A DNA stretch of 64,000 nt from Vreelandella piezotolerans (GTDB lineage: Bacteria > Pseudomonadota > Gammaproteobacteria > Pseudomonadales > Halomonadaceae). Every line of letters starts with the position of its first letter. Within the stretch, counting starts at the first letter, position 1. The position numbers were made by a program, and so were the translations under genes. The notes below the pieces were generated by a model, which did no database searches, was not told the DNA's origin, and saw only the letters and a list, made by a program, of their open reading frames with translations. The DNA lies in assembly GCF_012427705.1 (NCBI RefSeq), contig NZ_CP048602.1, positions 2,728,001-2,792,000 on the forward strand. The letters are read 5' to 3'. Below are positions 51,697 to 61,747 of the stretch, piece after piece.

Positions 51697-53025
51697 CTAT
51701 AATGCCGTGTCGTTGGCTTGAAAATGCTCCATGAACACTTGGTAGTCTTGAGTAACACAGTCGGCATAGGCCTTAGCAAGCGTTGCGACCACGCCAATAA
51801 ACTGCTCCTCACGCCCTTCTAATCGCTGGCATACCGCGTTGGCAAACGGTGCGGCTTTGCCTCGGTTAAGCGCCTGCGCGCCGCGCAGGTGTTCCCGGGC
51901 CAGAATCTCACCCCACTGCCGTGCCAGCTTGCGGTAGGCTTTACCGCCAGAAAGATTATGGGTGGGATAGTCTTTTTTGAACGGTGATCGCTCGCGTACC
52001 GAAAACACCTTGCCGTTCATGGTCAACCAGCCAAGGTAGGCATCCGGGTGTTCGGCAATGGCATGGAACGCCGCGGCATGGCGAATGCCTTCATTGGGAA
52101 ATAGCTTGCGCCACGCCTGCTGCTGCGCTTTGTCCATCAGGCGGTAGGCTTCTGGCGTGACCTGCTCTTTGATGTCTAGGATCACATCGTCGTGCTCGTG
52201 ATCTGCCCCGCCTTCGATCAGCACGTAGTATCGCTCGACGCCCAGCGACCCGGTGCCGGCATCCAAACGCCGTGCGGTGTCTTTGACGAAGAAGTGCTGC
52301 GGGTCGCTCTCCTTGATGGGGTGCTGCAGCGTTTGCTGGTACTCCTGCTCGATGATGCGGCGTAGCTGGCTTGCTACATCGGCAGGCAGATTGGCGAGCT
52401 TGCCGGGGCGCTCGGCAAAGTGACGTCCTTTGTCGGGGTCAAGAGTCGTCCACTTCTCCAGCATGCGCGCCCGGCTTTGTTTATCGGCTACTTTACCCAT
52501 AAAGGATTTGAGCGGGTCTTTCGCGCTGTCGAGCGTTACCGCATAAATCGGCCGCTCTTCATCACGGTACGCACTCAGCGTCTCTATGTAGCCTTCCAGC
52601 AATTTTTTGAGCGCTTTATCCACCGCTTTGGAGCTTAACTCAGCGTTCTCACAGGCATCCAACACGAGACTGATAGCCAGCCGCCACACGTCGTACTGAT
52701 AATCCCCAATGAGCGCATCATCGAAGTCATCCATGCCGTAGCGTACTTGGTCATCGTGATGGCCGTAAGCGCCAAAGTTGTAGGCATGGGCATCGCCTTG
52801 TAGCCATGTTTGAGTATTGGGCCAGCCGCCGAACAGCGCGAAGCGCCAGTCGTGCCAAACATCCTGCCAATACAGATGGTTGGAACCGCGAAAGAAACGA
52901 TAAGGAGAGGCTGCCATTTTGGCGTATTTCGCCTGCCGATGCGCCGCGCTCAGCGACGCATTCGCCTGTTGAATGGCCTCGATGACCTGTTGAGGGCGGT
53001 TATGTCCAGTCAATGCATGGCTCAT
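51697..53025 (-). CDS. DUF2252 domain protein (kinase-like fold)
   Basis: A 442-residue cytosolic protein of family DUF2252. Conserved blocks are SPYRFFRGSNHLYWQDV (about 40-56), LQGDAHAYNFGAYG (about 75-88), YGMDDFDDALIGDYQYDVWRLA and VKDTARRLDAGTGSLGVERYYVLIEG in the middle. The GDAHxxNFG and DFDDA elements resemble the catalytic loop and metal motif of aminoglycoside-phosphotransferase-like kinases, so phosphotransfer is possible but unproven. It is a single gene, convergent with the SPFH gene. Confidence 0.87.
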   Translation of the reverse strand: MSHALTGHNRPQQVIEAIQQANASLSAAHRQAKYAKMAASPYRFFRGSNHLYWQDVWHDWRFALFGGWPNTQTWLQGDAHAYNFGAYGHHDDQVRYGMDDFDDALIGDYQYDVWRLAISLVLDACENAELSSKAVDKALKKLLEGYIETLSAYRDEERPIYAVTLDSAKDPLKSFMGKVADKQSRARMLEKWTTLDPDKGRHFAERPGKLANLPADVASQLRRIIEQEYQQTLQHPIKESDPQHFFVKDTARRLDAGTGSLGVERYYVLIEGGADHEHDDVILDIKEQVTPEAYRLMDKAQQQAWRKLFPNEGIRHAAAFHAIAEHPDAYLGWLTMNGKVFSVRERSPFKKDYPTHNLSGGKAYRKLARQWGEILAREHLRGAQALNRGKAAPFANAVCQRLEGREEQFIGVVATLAKAYADCVTQDYQVFMEHFQANDTAL

Positions 53026-53089
53026 TGCAGTGCCTTTGTCAGTGCATTAAAACGCTCTGAGATAAGCGTAGACGATGGACGTTAACAGA

Positions 53090-54580
53090 TTAAGACACCC
53101 GTCTGCCCAAACGCGTCAGTCCGCGAGGGGCTGAAATGCGAAAGAAACGCTCGACCACCTCTTCACGCGTAGCAGGCGTCACCAGCGACACCAGCACGAA
53201 CAGCGGCAAGTTGACCATGAGCCCCCAAAAACCGGCATGAATGCCGAGCGGGTGTCGCCATAGCGTGGTGAATGCCACCGTCACTACAAAACCGCCCAAA
53301 ATGCCCGCCATAACGCCCAACCTAGAGGCGCGAGGCCAAAAGAACATACCAATGAACGCAGGCAACACCTGCGACGCAAAACCAAGCCCTACCAGCAGGA
53401 TCATTACTAGGCTACCCGGCTCGGCAATCGCCAGCGGCGCAATCAGCAAGAACATGATGGGTAGAATCAAAAGCCGCGCCAACTGGGCGGTGTCACCCTC
53501 CGAGAGCTTCAAAAGCGGCTGCAGCACGTCTTTGCTCACCGAGAGAGAAACCGAGTGAATGAATGGCTCGCTGGAGGACATGGAAGCCGCCAGGGTACCC
53601 GCGCCCAGCAGCCCCACCAGCACCACGGGCAAGTGCTGCATGGCGTATTCCAGCACCACGGTATCTGCCCGCGCCAGCTCCGGCAGAGAGAAAATACCGA
53701 TGAAACCCACCACCACCATGGGCAGAATCACCACGTAATAGGTAGGCAGCCACGTTGCGCTACGACGCAGGGTGCGCGCTGATGAAGCGCTCATCCACTG
53801 CGTCCACACTGGGGGCATGAACGACAGCATCGACACGATAATCGATGTGGTCCAGAAGCTAACACTCATATCGCCACCTGCGCCGGGTAGGGTCAAAAAC
53901 TCAGGGTGCTCGGCAGCGATACGTTCGAACACCCCGGCAACACTCAGCCCGCCGGTGGCGCTGTGTACGGCCCACAGGCCTACCGCCCAGGCCACCGCCA
54001 GCATCAGCACACCCTGGAACGCGTTAGTGCGGCCTATCGCCCGCTGCCCGCTGGCGTAGAGATACACGGCTATACAAGTCAGCACCAACAGCACGCCTAG
54101 CCAAACGGGTATCAACCCGCCGCTCATAACAAACAGGATATAAGCGGAACCAATGGTTTGTAGCACTGCGTAGGCCACCGAGCCCACCGCCATCACCAGC
54201 GCGGAGAGCGCCCCTAGCGCAGGGCTTTGATAACGGTCGGCAATGGCGCTTGCTTGGGTCACATGGCCAAACTGCTCGCCGAACTGCCACACCTTCGGCC
54301 CGAAGTACCACGCCACCAGCGCTAAATAGGCCAAATAAACCGCCACATAAAATACCGCCACGCCCTTGGAGTAGGCCCAGCCCGGTGCGCCCATGAAGGT
54401 GTAAGCACTCACACTGCCCGCCGCGATCAGTAAGTAGAGGGTCACTGGACCCATACTGCGCCCAGCCACGCCCCACTCTTCTAGCGTATTCATAGAGCGC
54501 CCCGCCCGTGCGCGAAGGCCGATCAACATCGCGGTGGCCACGTATAACAGCGTGATCACTAACGGCCAGGCACTATTCAT
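53090..54580 (-). CDS. Na+/solute symporter (SSS family)
   Basis: A 496-residue permease of the sodium:solute symporter family with about 13 membrane helices. It has LLIAAGSVSAYTFMGAPGWAYSKGVAVFY (about 50-78, in adjacent pieces), ASAIADRYQSPALGALSALVM and SSSEPFIHSVSLSVSKDVLQPLL typical of the group. The substrate is unknown; pantothenate (PanF) and monocarboxylate transporters are the nearest well-known types. It is encoded behind a small two-helix protein gene with an eight-base overlap, an arrangement common for this subgroup. It differs clearly from the riboswitch-controlled symporter at 20652. Confidence 0.88.
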   Translation of the reverse strand: MNSAWPLVITLLYVATAMLIGLRARAGRSMNTLEEWGVAGRSMGPVTLYLLIAAGSVSAYTFMGAPGWAYSKGVAVFYVAVYLAYLALVAWYFGPKVWQFGEQFGHVTQASAIADRYQSPALGALSALVMAVGSVAYAVLQTIGSAYILFVMSGGLIPVWLGVLLVLTCIAVYLYASGQRAIGRTNAFQGVLMLAVAWAVGLWAVHSATGGLSVAGVFERIAAEHPEFLTLPGAGGDMSVSFWTTSIIVSMLSFMPPVWTQWMSASSARTLRRSATWLPTYYVVILPMVVVGFIGIFSLPELARADTVVLEYAMQHLPVVLVGLLGAGTLAASMSSSEPFIHSVSLSVSKDVLQPLLKLSEGDTAQLARLLILPIMFLLIAPLAIAEPGSLVMILLVGLGFASQVLPAFIGMFFWPRASRLGVMAGILGGFVVTVAFTTLWRHPLGIHAGFWGLMVNLPLFVLVSLVTPATREEVVERFFRISAPRGLTRLGRRVS

Positions 54581-54800
54581 GATCGTCTCGCTCTACAATG
54601 CGATTGCCCACCAGCATGACCGCTACGCAGGAGAGGATGATCACATAGCTCCACACCACCATCAGCGGCAGCCCCATTACCAGCGTAGCCCGATTGACCA
54701 GGCCGATCACCGGCCATGTGCCTGCTAGCACCAGCATCATAAAGGCAATGAAAAGCCCCCAGCCCGCCCAGGACGTGGGCAGCACAAAAATACGTCGCAT
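54573..54800 (-). CDS. Small DUF3311-like membrane partner of the symporter
   Basis: A 75-residue protein with two membrane helices (about 12-30 and 45-65) and the pattern GLPLMVVWSYVIILSC seen in DUF3311 proteins. It sits directly before an SSS symporter and overlaps it by eight bases. Such small proteins, like YhdT before PanF, are probably accessory subunits. The ATG at 54800 was chosen because upstream codons encode a non-membrane leader that enters the divergent promoter. Confidence 0.75.
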   Translation of the reverse strand: MRRIFVLPTSWAGWGLFIAFMMLVLAGTWPVIGLVNRATLVMGLPLMVVWSYVIILSCVAVMLVGNRIVERDDHE

Positions 54801-54903
54801 GTCATATCCATCATGATGAAAAGAAGTCGACACCACCACAGCTGTCATGGCGGTGTCACGGCGCGTTGCCATACTGGCAGCCACCCTAGCCGTTAAGTCG
54901 TTC

Positions 54904-56082
54904 ATGATGAAGATTTTAATGCTTTCCGACGTCTATTTCCCGCGGGTGAACGGCGTGTCGACGTCGATCGAAAGCTTTCGGGGGGCGCTGGAACGCCAGG
55001 GACATCAGGTGAACCTCATTTGCCCTCGCTACACCGACCACGACGAGGCGGGGCCTCAGATTTGGCGCATCGACTCGCGCGGGGTGCTCGGCGACCCGGA
55101 AGACCGCATGATGCGCTACCGCGCCATCATGGCGCTGGCGACGAGACTGCAAGCCAACGAATTTGACCTAATTCATATCCACACGCCCTTCGTGGCCCAC
55201 TACGCGGGCGTGGCACTGAGCAAACGGCTTGGGATCCCTGTGATCGGCACCTACCACACGCTGTTCGAAGAGTATTTGCACCACTATTTGCCGTGGCTAC
55301 CCCGCCGCTGCCTGCGTTTTGCCGCTAGGCGCTTTTCGGTACACCAGTGCCAGCAACTCGCGACCGTCGTGGCGCCGTCATCGGCCATGGCTGCCGCACT
55401 GAATGCCTATGGCGTTCGTACGTCCGTCGCCACCATCGCCACGGGTTTATCGCTTACCCGCTTTACCACGCAAACCGTGGGCGCCCACTTTCGTGAGCGC
55501 CACGGCCTTCCGAAGCACGGTCGACTACTGCTCTTCGTGGGGCGTGCGGCACACGAGAAGAACATCGGTTTTTTGATCGATATGCTGCCCGAAGTGCATC
55601 GGCACCACCCAGAGACCCACTTGGCGGTCGTGGGCGAGGGCCCTGCCTTGGCATCGCTCAAGCAGCAGGCCGAATACGCGGGGCTTTTAAATTCCGTTCA
55701 CTTCCTAGGCTACCTGCCACGCGATGGCGCGCTACAGGACGCCTATCGAGCAGCCGACGTCTTCGTGTTTGCCTCGCGTACCGAAACTCAAGGCTTGGTG
55801 TTACTGGAAGCTTTGGCGCTGGGCACCCCCGTCGTCTCGACCGCCATCATGGGCACCCAGGATGTTCTACAGCAGGACGAGGGCTGCCTAATTGCCGAAG
55901 AACACCGTAGCCACTTCGCCGAACAGATCAACCGGCTGCTCGACGATGACGCCCTTCGCACACGCCTCGCCCAGCGAGGCCGCATCTACGCCCAGCGCTG
56001 GAACGAGGATACCCAAGCGGAAATGCTAGTCAGCCTGTATCACTCTCTGTGTCCCAATGCATGGGGGTCATCACCCGCCTAA
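54904..56082 (+). CDS. GT4-type glycosyltransferase
   Basis: A 392-residue glycosyltransferase of GT-B fold, family 4. The N-domain starts MKILMLSDVYFPRVNGVSTSIESF, with the glycine-containing acceptor loop, and contains FDLIHIHTPFVAHYAGV and GTYHTLFEEYLHHYLP. The C-domain has LLFVGRAAHEKNIGFLIDMLPEV and the donor-binding EX7E-like block SRTETQGLVLLEALALGTPVV (about 297-317). Relatives transfer mannose or glucose to lipids (MgtA or UgtP type). Acceptor and donor cannot be given. ATGs at 54904 and 54907 are both possible. It is divergent from the symporter pair and has no other glycan genes near. Confidence 0.88.
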   Translation: MMKILMLSDVYFPRVNGVSTSIESFRGALERQGHQVNLICPRYTDHDEAGPQIWRIDSRGVLGDPEDRMMRYRAIMALATRLQANEFDLIHIHTPFVAHYAGVALSKRLGIPVIGTYHTLFEEYLHHYLPWLPRRCLRFAARRFSVHQCQQLATVVAPSSAMAAALNAYGVRTSVATIATGLSLTRFTTQTVGAHFRERHGLPKHGRLLLFVGRAAHEKNIGFLIDMLPEVHRHHPETHLAVVGEGPALASLKQQAEYAGLLNSVHFLGYLPRDGALQDAYRAADVFVFASRTETQGLVLLEALALGTPVVSTAIMGTQDVLQQDEGCLIAEEHRSHFAEQINRLLDDDALRTRLAQRGRIYAQRWNEDTQAEMLVSLYHSLCPNAWGSSPA

Positions 56083-56094
56083 TGGCCAAGCCGA

Positions 56095-57123
56095 CTATCG
56101 AGAAATCTCCTGCCGCACGATCGCTGCGCCAGCGCTCAGCGCCTGCAGCTTACCCTGGGCGACTTCACGAGGCAGGGGCGTCATACCGCAGTTGGTGCAG
56201 GGGTAGAGCTTGTCGGCATCGACGAACTGCAGCGCCTTGCGCAGCGTGTCGGCGACCTCTTCCGGCGTCTCGATGGCGTGGGTAGCCACGTCGATGGCCC
56301 CGACCATCACCTTCTTGCCGCGAATCAGCTCGATCAGCTCCATCGGCACGTGGGAGTTCTGGCACTCCAGCGAAACGATGTCGATGTTCGACGCCTGCAG
56401 CTTGGGGAAGATCTCTTCGTACTGGCGCCACTCCGACCCGAGGGTCTTCTTCCAATCGGTGTTGGCCTTGATGCCGTAGCCGTAGCAGATATGCACGGCG
56501 GTCTCGCACTCGACCCCTGCGATAGCTTTCTCCAGGGCGGCGATGCCCCAGTCGTTCACCTCATCGAAGAAAACGTTGAAGGCGGGCTCATCGAACTGAA
56601 TGATGTCCACGCCCGCCGCTGCCAGGTCACGGGCTTCCTGGTTGAGGATCTTGGCGAACTCCCAGGCCAGCTTTTCGCGGCTCTTGTAGTGGCCGTCATA
56701 GAGCGTGTCGACCATGGTCATGGGCCCGGGGAGCGCCCACTTGATGGGCTGGTCGGTCTGCTGGCGCAGGAACTTGGCATCCTCGACGAAGACCGGTTTT
56801 TCCCGCGATACGGGACCCAATACCGAGGGCACGCTGGCGTCGTAGCGGTCGCGGATCTTGACGATCTCGCGCTGCTCGAAATCGACGCCGTTCAAGTGCT
56901 CGATGAAGGTGGTGACGAAGTGCTGGCGAGTCTGCTCACCGTCGCTGACGATGTCGATGCCCGCCAAGCGCTGATCGTGCAGCGATACCCGCAGTGCATC
57001 CTGCTTGCCTTGGGTCAGCTCCTCGCCCTGCAGCTTCCAGTCCGACCAGAGTTTTTCGGGTTCGGCCAGCCAAGCGGGCTTGGGCAGGCTTCCGGCCGTC
57101 GATGTGGGCAGCAATGTCTTCAT
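56095..57123 (-). CDS. mesD: MesD-type folate-independent methionine synthase (MetE core)
   Basis: A 342-residue homologue of the C-terminal catalytic half of MetE. The zinc ligands are visible as H211-x-C213 (VHICYG) and C312 (CTNCGMTP), and the homocysteine-binding DEPA block (178-181) is present. It lacks the N-terminal MetE half that binds folate. Together with the DUF1852 gene just upstream this matches MesD/MesX, a methionine synthase class that does not use methylfolate and needs oxygen and MesX; the methyl donor is, to my knowledge, not settled. The ATG at 57123 follows AAGGATATTGCT; 25 bases separate it from mesX. Confidence 0.9.
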   Translation of the reverse strand: MKTLLPTSTAGSLPKPAWLAEPEKLWSDWKLQGEELTQGKQDALRVSLHDQRLAGIDIVSDGEQTRQHFVTTFIEHLNGVDFEQREIVKIRDRYDASVPSVLGPVSREKPVFVEDAKFLRQQTDQPIKWALPGPMTMVDTLYDGHYKSREKLAWEFAKILNQEARDLAAAGVDIIQFDEPAFNVFFDEVNDWGIAALEKAIAGVECETAVHICYGYGIKANTDWKKTLGSEWRQYEEIFPKLQASNIDIVSLECQNSHVPMELIELIRGKKVMVGAIDVATHAIETPEEVADTLRKALQFVDADKLYPCTNCGMTPLPREVAQGKLQALSAGAAIVRQEISR

Positions 57124-57148
57124 AGCAATATCCTTGGTAAACAGTGAA

Positions 57149-58126
57149 TCAAAGGGCGACATCGGCCGACCAGCGCTCGAGCACGTGACGGAAAGGTTCG
57201 ATGAAGTAGCGCTCGGCAAACTTGCCCTGCTCGACGGCCAGCTGGCTGCGCTCTTCGCGGTCGTACTCGATGCGGGTCAACGAGTAGTCCTGATGGGTCA
57301 GGTGCGGTTGATAGACCTTACCCGCCGCCGAGTTAGCGTTGTAAATTTCTGGACGATAGATCTTCTGGAACGTCTCCATGGTGCTGATGGCGCTGATCAG
57401 TTCGAGATCGCTGTAATCGGCCAGCAGATCGCCGGAAAAGTAGAACGCCAGCGGTGCCACGCTATGGGGCGGCATGAAATAACGCACCTGCAGGCCCATC
57501 TTGGCGAAATAGAAATCCGTGAGTGACGATGTGTCGTTCACGTATTCGACGCCCAGCACCGGGTGGCGATTTTCCGTCTGGCGATACACCTTGTTGCTGG
57601 AAACGCTGAGACAGATCACCGGCGCCTTGCTGGCAACGGATCGATACGCCTCGGAGTCGACGAAACGCTTGAACAGCTTGCCGTGAAGATCGCCAAACCC
57701 CTCCGGAATACCAAATTCCGACCGCTCCTTGTTGTGCTCCGAGAGCCACACGCTGAAGTCGTAGTCGCGGACGTAGGAGGAGAAGTTATTTCCCGTCATG
57801 CCCTCGATGCGTTTGTCGAGATGCCGATCGATGATGGTCGTCTTCAACATCTCGATCGCCGGGAAGGTAGTGCCTTCAGCCGCCACGCTCAGCTCACCGG
57901 TAATGATCTCCAGCTCGACGGCATAACGATCTCCCTTGGGGTTATCCCAATGGGCCAGGGTATTGAAGCGATTGCCGATCATGGTCAGCGCGTTACGCAG
58001 GTTTTCCTGGCAGCGCTCCCCCCTGGCGAGGTTAGCGAAGTTGGTCGTGGTACGCGTGCTCTCGGCAGGACGGTAGTGTTCGTCGAACCGGACGCGCTTG
58101 ATGTCGAAGGTAAAGTCGTAGCTCAT
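57149..58126 (-). CDS. mesX: MesX (DUF1852), partner of MesD
   Basis: A 325-residue protein of family DUF1852, starting MSYDFTFDIKRVRFDEHYRP. Conserved parts include TTNFANLARGERCQENLRNAL, a GMTGNNFSSYVRDYDFSVWL block and YRTV-like pieces near the middle. MesX is required for methionine synthesis by MesD in published genetic work, and its biochemical role is not known. It is the first gene of the mesX-mesD operon. The ribosome binding site is weak. A perfect TGAA-N5-TTCA box 132 bases upstream suggests control by a MetR-type regulator responding to homocysteine. Confidence 0.9.
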   Translation of the reverse strand: MSYDFTFDIKRVRFDEHYRPAESTRTTTNFANLARGERCQENLRNALTMIGNRFNTLAHWDNPKGDRYAVELEIITGELSVAAEGTTFPAIEMLKTTIIDRHLDKRIEGMTGNNFSSYVRDYDFSVWLSEHNKERSEFGIPEGFGDLHGKLFKRFVDSEAYRSVASKAPVICLSVSSNKVYRQTENRHPVLGVEYVNDTSSLTDFYFAKMGLQVRYFMPPHSVAPLAFYFSGDLLADYSDLELISAISTMETFQKIYRPEIYNANSAAGKVYQPHLTHQDYSLTRIEYDREERSQLAVEQGKFAERYFIEPFRHVLERWSADVAL

Positions 58127-58258
58127 CGCGAACAGGCACCCTGTTGGTCGAGATTGGCGACGGCGCTGCCAGTGAACGTTCAGCTCCCGTCGAAACGAAT
58201 GCGCCCTTTATGCCAGACCACACAGATGAATGAAAAGCGATATCGACTCAACTAAAAA

Positions 58259-58271
58259 TGAATAAAATTCA
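58259..58271. promoter_or_regulatory. MetR-type box upstream of mesX-mesD
   Basis: TGAATAAAATTCA matches the MetR consensus TGAA-N5-TTCA exactly; flanking bases extend the palindrome to 15 (58258-58272). It lies in the 246-base gap between the GNAT gene and mesX. The rest of that gap holds a T-rich region and a short GC hairpin near 58292, with no gene. Confidence 0.65.
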
Positions 58272-58372
58272 TATAAAGGAAAGCGCTTGCCCTGACAGGG
58301 AGGATGTTGCCCAACAGGCGTCCATCGAGGGCAGCCGTCAGGACACAGAGATGACCGACGGGAGACGGTGAT

Positions 58373-58798
58373 TTAACGCAGTGTTCGCTGCATGGTGATG
58401 ACATCGCCGTCGGTTCGACACACTCGAAACCCCAGGCGCTGATAGAGATGGCGGGCAGGGTTGATACGAAACACGCGCAGACGCAGTGAGGCGACGTCGG
58501 CCTGCCGAGCGAGATCCTCGACGTAATGGATGGCCGCCGTACCTAACCCTCGCCGCTGCCATGGAGGATCGATCTGCAATTCGCGAATGTCGTAAGCAGT
58601 GTCGTCGCGATAAAGACACAGCAGCCCGACGCGCGAGGTGTTCACGCAGAGTTCGATGCTGTCCATCTCGCCCCACTGCTTAGCGAACAGTTGGGTATCC
58701 CAGTGCCATCCCAACCGTTCGTAGTAAGCCGTCATGTTGCGACGAATGAGCGTTTCAGCAAAGGTCCTATCGTTCGTCGCGCGGAATACCGGCGTCAT
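58373..58798 (-). CDS. GNAT family N-acetyltransferase
   Basis: A 141-residue acetyltransferase with the GNAT acetyl-CoA loop LQIDPPWQRRGLGTAAIHYVEDLA (Q/RxxGxG/A at about 78-87). The closing segment is HLYQRLGFRVCRTDGDVITMQRTL. The substrate is unknown. The ATG at 58798 fits the family start MTPVFRATND; a longer frame would run back into astB. It follows astB by 49 bases on the same strand and may be the last gene of the ast operon or a separate gene. Confidence 0.87.
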   Translation of the reverse strand: MTPVFRATNDRTFAETLIRRNMTAYYERLGWHWDTQLFAKQWGEMDSIELCVNTSRVGLLCLYRDDTAYDIRELQIDPPWQRRGLGTAAIHYVEDLARQADVASLRLRVFRINPARHLYQRLGFRVCRTDGDVITMQRTLR

Positions 58799-58847
58799 AG
58801 CTTCTCGCTCTATCGCCGACAAAAGGTGGATGAAGGACCTGCAACCG

Positions 58848-60197
58848 TTACCCCAACTGGAAGGGATACACCGAGCCAATGTTCAGCAGCTGCGTCAGCT
58901 CATCCAGCGCGGTGAGCACCTCCGTCGCGAGCTGCGGATCGGCCAGGTCGTCGGTGGCGAGGCGGTCGCGGTAGTGGCGGCTCACCCAGGCGGTGAGGTC
59001 GTCGTAAAGCGCATCATCGAGCAGTACCCGACCGCTGAGGGCAGCCCGCTCGGCCTCGCTGAGCACCACGCGCAAACGCAGGCAGGCGGGGCCACCGCCG
59101 TTGCGCATGCTCTGCTTCACGTCCTTGACGATCACTTCGCCAATGGGGTTATTGCCTGCCAGGATGAAGTCCTTCAGCGTGCGCCACACGGATTCCCGCT
59201 CCTGGCACTCGCTGGGCACCACTAGGGTCATGGTGCCATCCGGGTTGGAGAGCAGTTGCGAGTTGAACAGGTACGACGCTACCGCGTCTTCCATGCTCAC
59301 CGCTTCCACCGGCACCCGGACAGGAATCAGCGGCGTGCTCATCTTGGCGCGCAGCTCGTTAAGCGTGTGCTCTTCATCAAGAAATGCCATTTCGTGGTAG
59401 AGCAGCACCGGGCCGTTGCCCACGGCAATCACATCGTTGTGGAACACCCCGGCATCGATGGCCTCGGGATGCTGCTGAGCAAATACGGTCTGGGCGTCGC
59501 TCAGCCCGTGCTGGCGGGCCACCGCCTGGCTGGCTTCCAGCGTTTGCCGGGCCGGATAACGCTTGGGCTCGTTCCGCCCGCCGCCAAACGCCTGTCGGCC
59601 ATACACGAACAGGTGCACGCCGGGCTCGCCATACTCACCGCACAGCCGGGTGTGGTTGGCCGCCCCTTCATCGGAAAACGCGGGGGTGGCGGGCAGCACC
59701 GGGTGGTGGGCGAAGTGCTGCTCATCGCGGAAAATCGCCTGGAGCACGCGCCCCGTGGTGCGCGGCTCCAGGTAGCGGTGGAAACTCGACTGCAGGTTGG
59801 CCGGGGTAATGTGCATCCGACCATCGGGTGCATCCACGCTAGGCGTAATGGTGCCCGCGTTGGCGGTCCACATGCTGGACGCCGAGCACACGGCTCGCAA
59901 AAGTTGAGGGTCTTGTGTCGCGGCACGTGCCAGCATCTCACGGTCGCTGCCGCTGAAGCCCAAGTCGCGCAGCGCGCCCAAATCGGGGCGCTGCTGCGGC
60001 GGCAAAACACCCTGGGCGTAGCCCGCGTCCATCAGCGATTTCATCTTGGCCAGCCCCTGCAGCGCACCCTCTTTGGGGTTCGAAACCAAGCCGCCGTGGC
60101 TCATGGAGGCCACGTTGCCGTGGGCAAGCCCCGAGTAGTTGTGGGTAAGCCCTACCAAGCCATCGAAGTTGACTTCCCGGATGCTGTTCAGGCTCAT
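58848..60197 (-). CDS. astB: N-succinylarginine dihydrolase
   Basis: A 449-residue enzyme that converts N2-succinylarginine to N2-succinylornithine, CO2 and two NH3, the nitrogen-releasing step of the AST pathway. It matches AstB throughout (E. coli 447 residues): [21 protein letters not shown] at the start, [18 protein letters not shown], the catalytic His region [16 protein letters not shown] ([14 protein letters not shown]), and the nucleophile cysteine in [12 protein letters not shown] near residue 370. The ATG at 60197 overlaps the astD stop by four bases. Cytosolic. Confidence 0.97.
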   Translation of the reverse strand: MSLNSIREVNFDGLVGLTHNYSGLAHGNVASMSHGGLVSNPKEGALQGLAKMKSLMDAGYAQGVLPPQQRPDLGALRDLGFSGSDREMLARAATQDPQLLRAVCSASSMWTANAGTITPSVDAPDGRMHITPANLQSSFHRYLEPRTTGRVLQAIFRDEQHFAHHPVLPATPAFSDEGAANHTRLCGEYGEPGVHLFVYGRQAFGGGRNEPKRYPARQTLEASQAVARQHGLSDAQTVFAQQHPEAIDAGVFHNDVIAVGNGPVLLYHEMAFLDEEHTLNELRAKMSTPLIPVRVPVEAVSMEDAVASYLFNSQLLSNPDGTMTLVVPSECQERESVWRTLKDFILAGNNPIGEVIVKDVKQSMRNGGGPACLRLRVVLSEAERAALSGRVLLDDALYDDLTAWVSRHYRDRLATDDLADPQLATEVLTALDELTQLLNIGSVYPFQLG

Positions 60198-61684
60198 AGA
60201 TGGACTCCCGGTGGCAGGGTTTCGGGCATTTCCAGGCTTTCGGCCTCCATGGAGGCGACCGGGTAAGCGCAGTAGTCTGCGGCGTAGTAGGCACTGGGGC
60301 GGTGGTTGCCGCTGTCGCCCACGCCGCCGAAGGGCGCATCGCCCGAGGCACCGGTGGTCTGGCGGTTCCAGTTGACGATACCGGCGCGGATACGCAGCAG
60401 GAAGTCGTCCCAATCCGCCTGCTCGCCCCCGATCAACCCAGCCGACAGGCCATAGCGGGTGTCGTTGGCCAGGGCAAGCGCCTCATCCCAATCCGTATAG
60501 CGATGGACTTTCAGCAGCGGGCCGAAGTGCTCCTCGTCGGGCACGTTCAACCCCGTCACGTCGATCAGCGCGGGGCTGAGCAAGCTAGTGCCCTCTTTGA
60601 GGCGCTGCATACGATTGATCACCGTGCCGCCCATGGCTTCCAGTTCATCCTGCGCCTTGAGCAGGCCATCGGCGGCGACAACGCTGACCAAGCCGCCATA
60701 AAACGGCGCTGGCTCCTCGTCGAACTGCCCCGCCACGTGCAGCTTGGCGATGGCATCCGAAAGCGCATCGATGAGGCGGTCGCCCACCTCGCCTTGGGGC
60801 AACATCAAGCGGCGGGCGCAAGTGCAGCGCTGCCCCCCTGAGAGAAACGCCGACTGGAGAATCGTCAGCACGGCAGCGCGCTCATCCTCCACATCCTTCA
60901 CCACCAGCGGATTGTTGCCGCCTAATTCCAGCGCGAGGATTTTATCCAGCTGCCCGGCAAACTGCTGCTGCAGCATGCCACCCACTTTGGCACTGCCGGT
61001 AAACAGCAGACCGTCGATACCGGGGTGGGCAGAGAGCGCCTGTCCCACGGCCACACCGCCCTGCACGAGGTTGATCACCCCAGCAGGCAGCCCGGCTTCT
61101 ATCCAGCACTGCAGGGTGAGATCCGCGGTGAGCGGGGTTTGGTCGCTGGGCTTGAACACCACGGTGTTACCCGCCAACAGGGCGGGCACCATATGGCCAT
61201 TGGGCAGGTGGCCAGGGAAGTTATAGGGGCCAAATACTGCCATGACGCCGTGGGGGCGATGACGAAGGACCGCTTTGGCACTGCCGACGGCTTTTTCACG
61301 CTCCCCGGTGCGCTCGTGGTACGCCTTGATAGAGAGCGCGATCTTGCCAATCATCGCACCTGCTTCGGTACGAGCTTCCCACAGCGGTTTGCCGGTTTCC
61401 GAGGCAATGGCAATAGCTAAGTCTTCTCGTCGAGCGGTGACGACCTCGGCAAACCGCTCCACCAGCGACTGACGCTCTGCAAAGGGCGTGCGCGCCCAGG
61501 TCGGGAATGCCGCTCGCGCCGCCTCCACCGCAGCGCCGACTTGGCTGCTGGAAGCTGCCGCTCCTTGCCAAAGCAGCATACCCGCCACCGGATCATGCTT
61601 GGTAAAAGACTCGGCGTTGCCGACGACCCAAGTGCCGTTGATCAGTTGTTGCTGCTGGGCATGCATGTTCTCGGTGTGCATCAT
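60194..61684 (-). CDS. astD: Succinylglutamate-semialdehyde dehydrogenase
   Basis: A 496-residue NAD+-dependent aldehyde dehydrogenase that oxidises N-succinylglutamate 5-semialdehyde to N-succinylglutamate. It has [23 protein letters not shown] (about 163-185), [24 protein letters not shown] with the active-site Glu, and the nucleophile cysteine in [12 protein letters not shown] (about residue 290). Length fits AstD (E. coli 492). AAGGAGAGC precedes the first ATG at 61684. It follows the astA-type gene by 63 bases and overlaps astB. Confidence 0.97.
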   Translation of the reverse strand: MMHTENMHAQQQQLINGTWVVGNAESFTKHDPVAGMLLWQGAAASSSQVGAAVEAARAAFPTWARTPFAERQSLVERFAEVVTARREDLAIAIASETGKPLWEARTEAGAMIGKIALSIKAYHERTGEREKAVGSAKAVLRHRPHGVMAVFGPYNFPGHLPNGHMVPALLAGNTVVFKPSDQTPLTADLTLQCWIEAGLPAGVINLVQGGVAVGQALSAHPGIDGLLFTGSAKVGGMLQQQFAGQLDKILALELGGNNPLVVKDVEDERAAVLTILQSAFLSGGQRCTCARRLMLPQGEVGDRLIDALSDAIAKLHVAGQFDEEPAPFYGGLVSVVAADGLLKAQDELEAMGGTVINRMQRLKEGTSLLSPALIDVTGLNVPDEEHFGPLLKVHRYTDWDEALALANDTRYGLSAGLIGGEQADWDDFLLRIRAGIVNWNRQTTGASGDAPFGGVGDSGNHRPSAYYAADYCAYPVASMEAESLEMPETLPPGVHL

Positions 61685-61747
61685 GCTCTCCTTTACTGAA
61701 TTTTTGTCGTCATTCGCGCGGGTAGAGGGACGTTCCAGGCGTTCATG

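Noticed and set aside
51671..51719. Long imperfect hairpin between the SPFH and DUF2252 genes
   Set aside because: One arm lies in the coding end of the DUF2252 gene, and there is no T-tract, so a terminator call is not justified.
58127..58372. SAM riboswitch before the mesX-mesD operon
   Set aside because: No S-box or SAM-II-like core was recognised; the only clear signal is the MetR-type palindrome.
59256..60266. A 336-codon open frame on the plus strand inside astB/astD
   Set aside because: Antisense shadow of astB; Arg/His/Gly-rich translation and no ribosome binding site of note.
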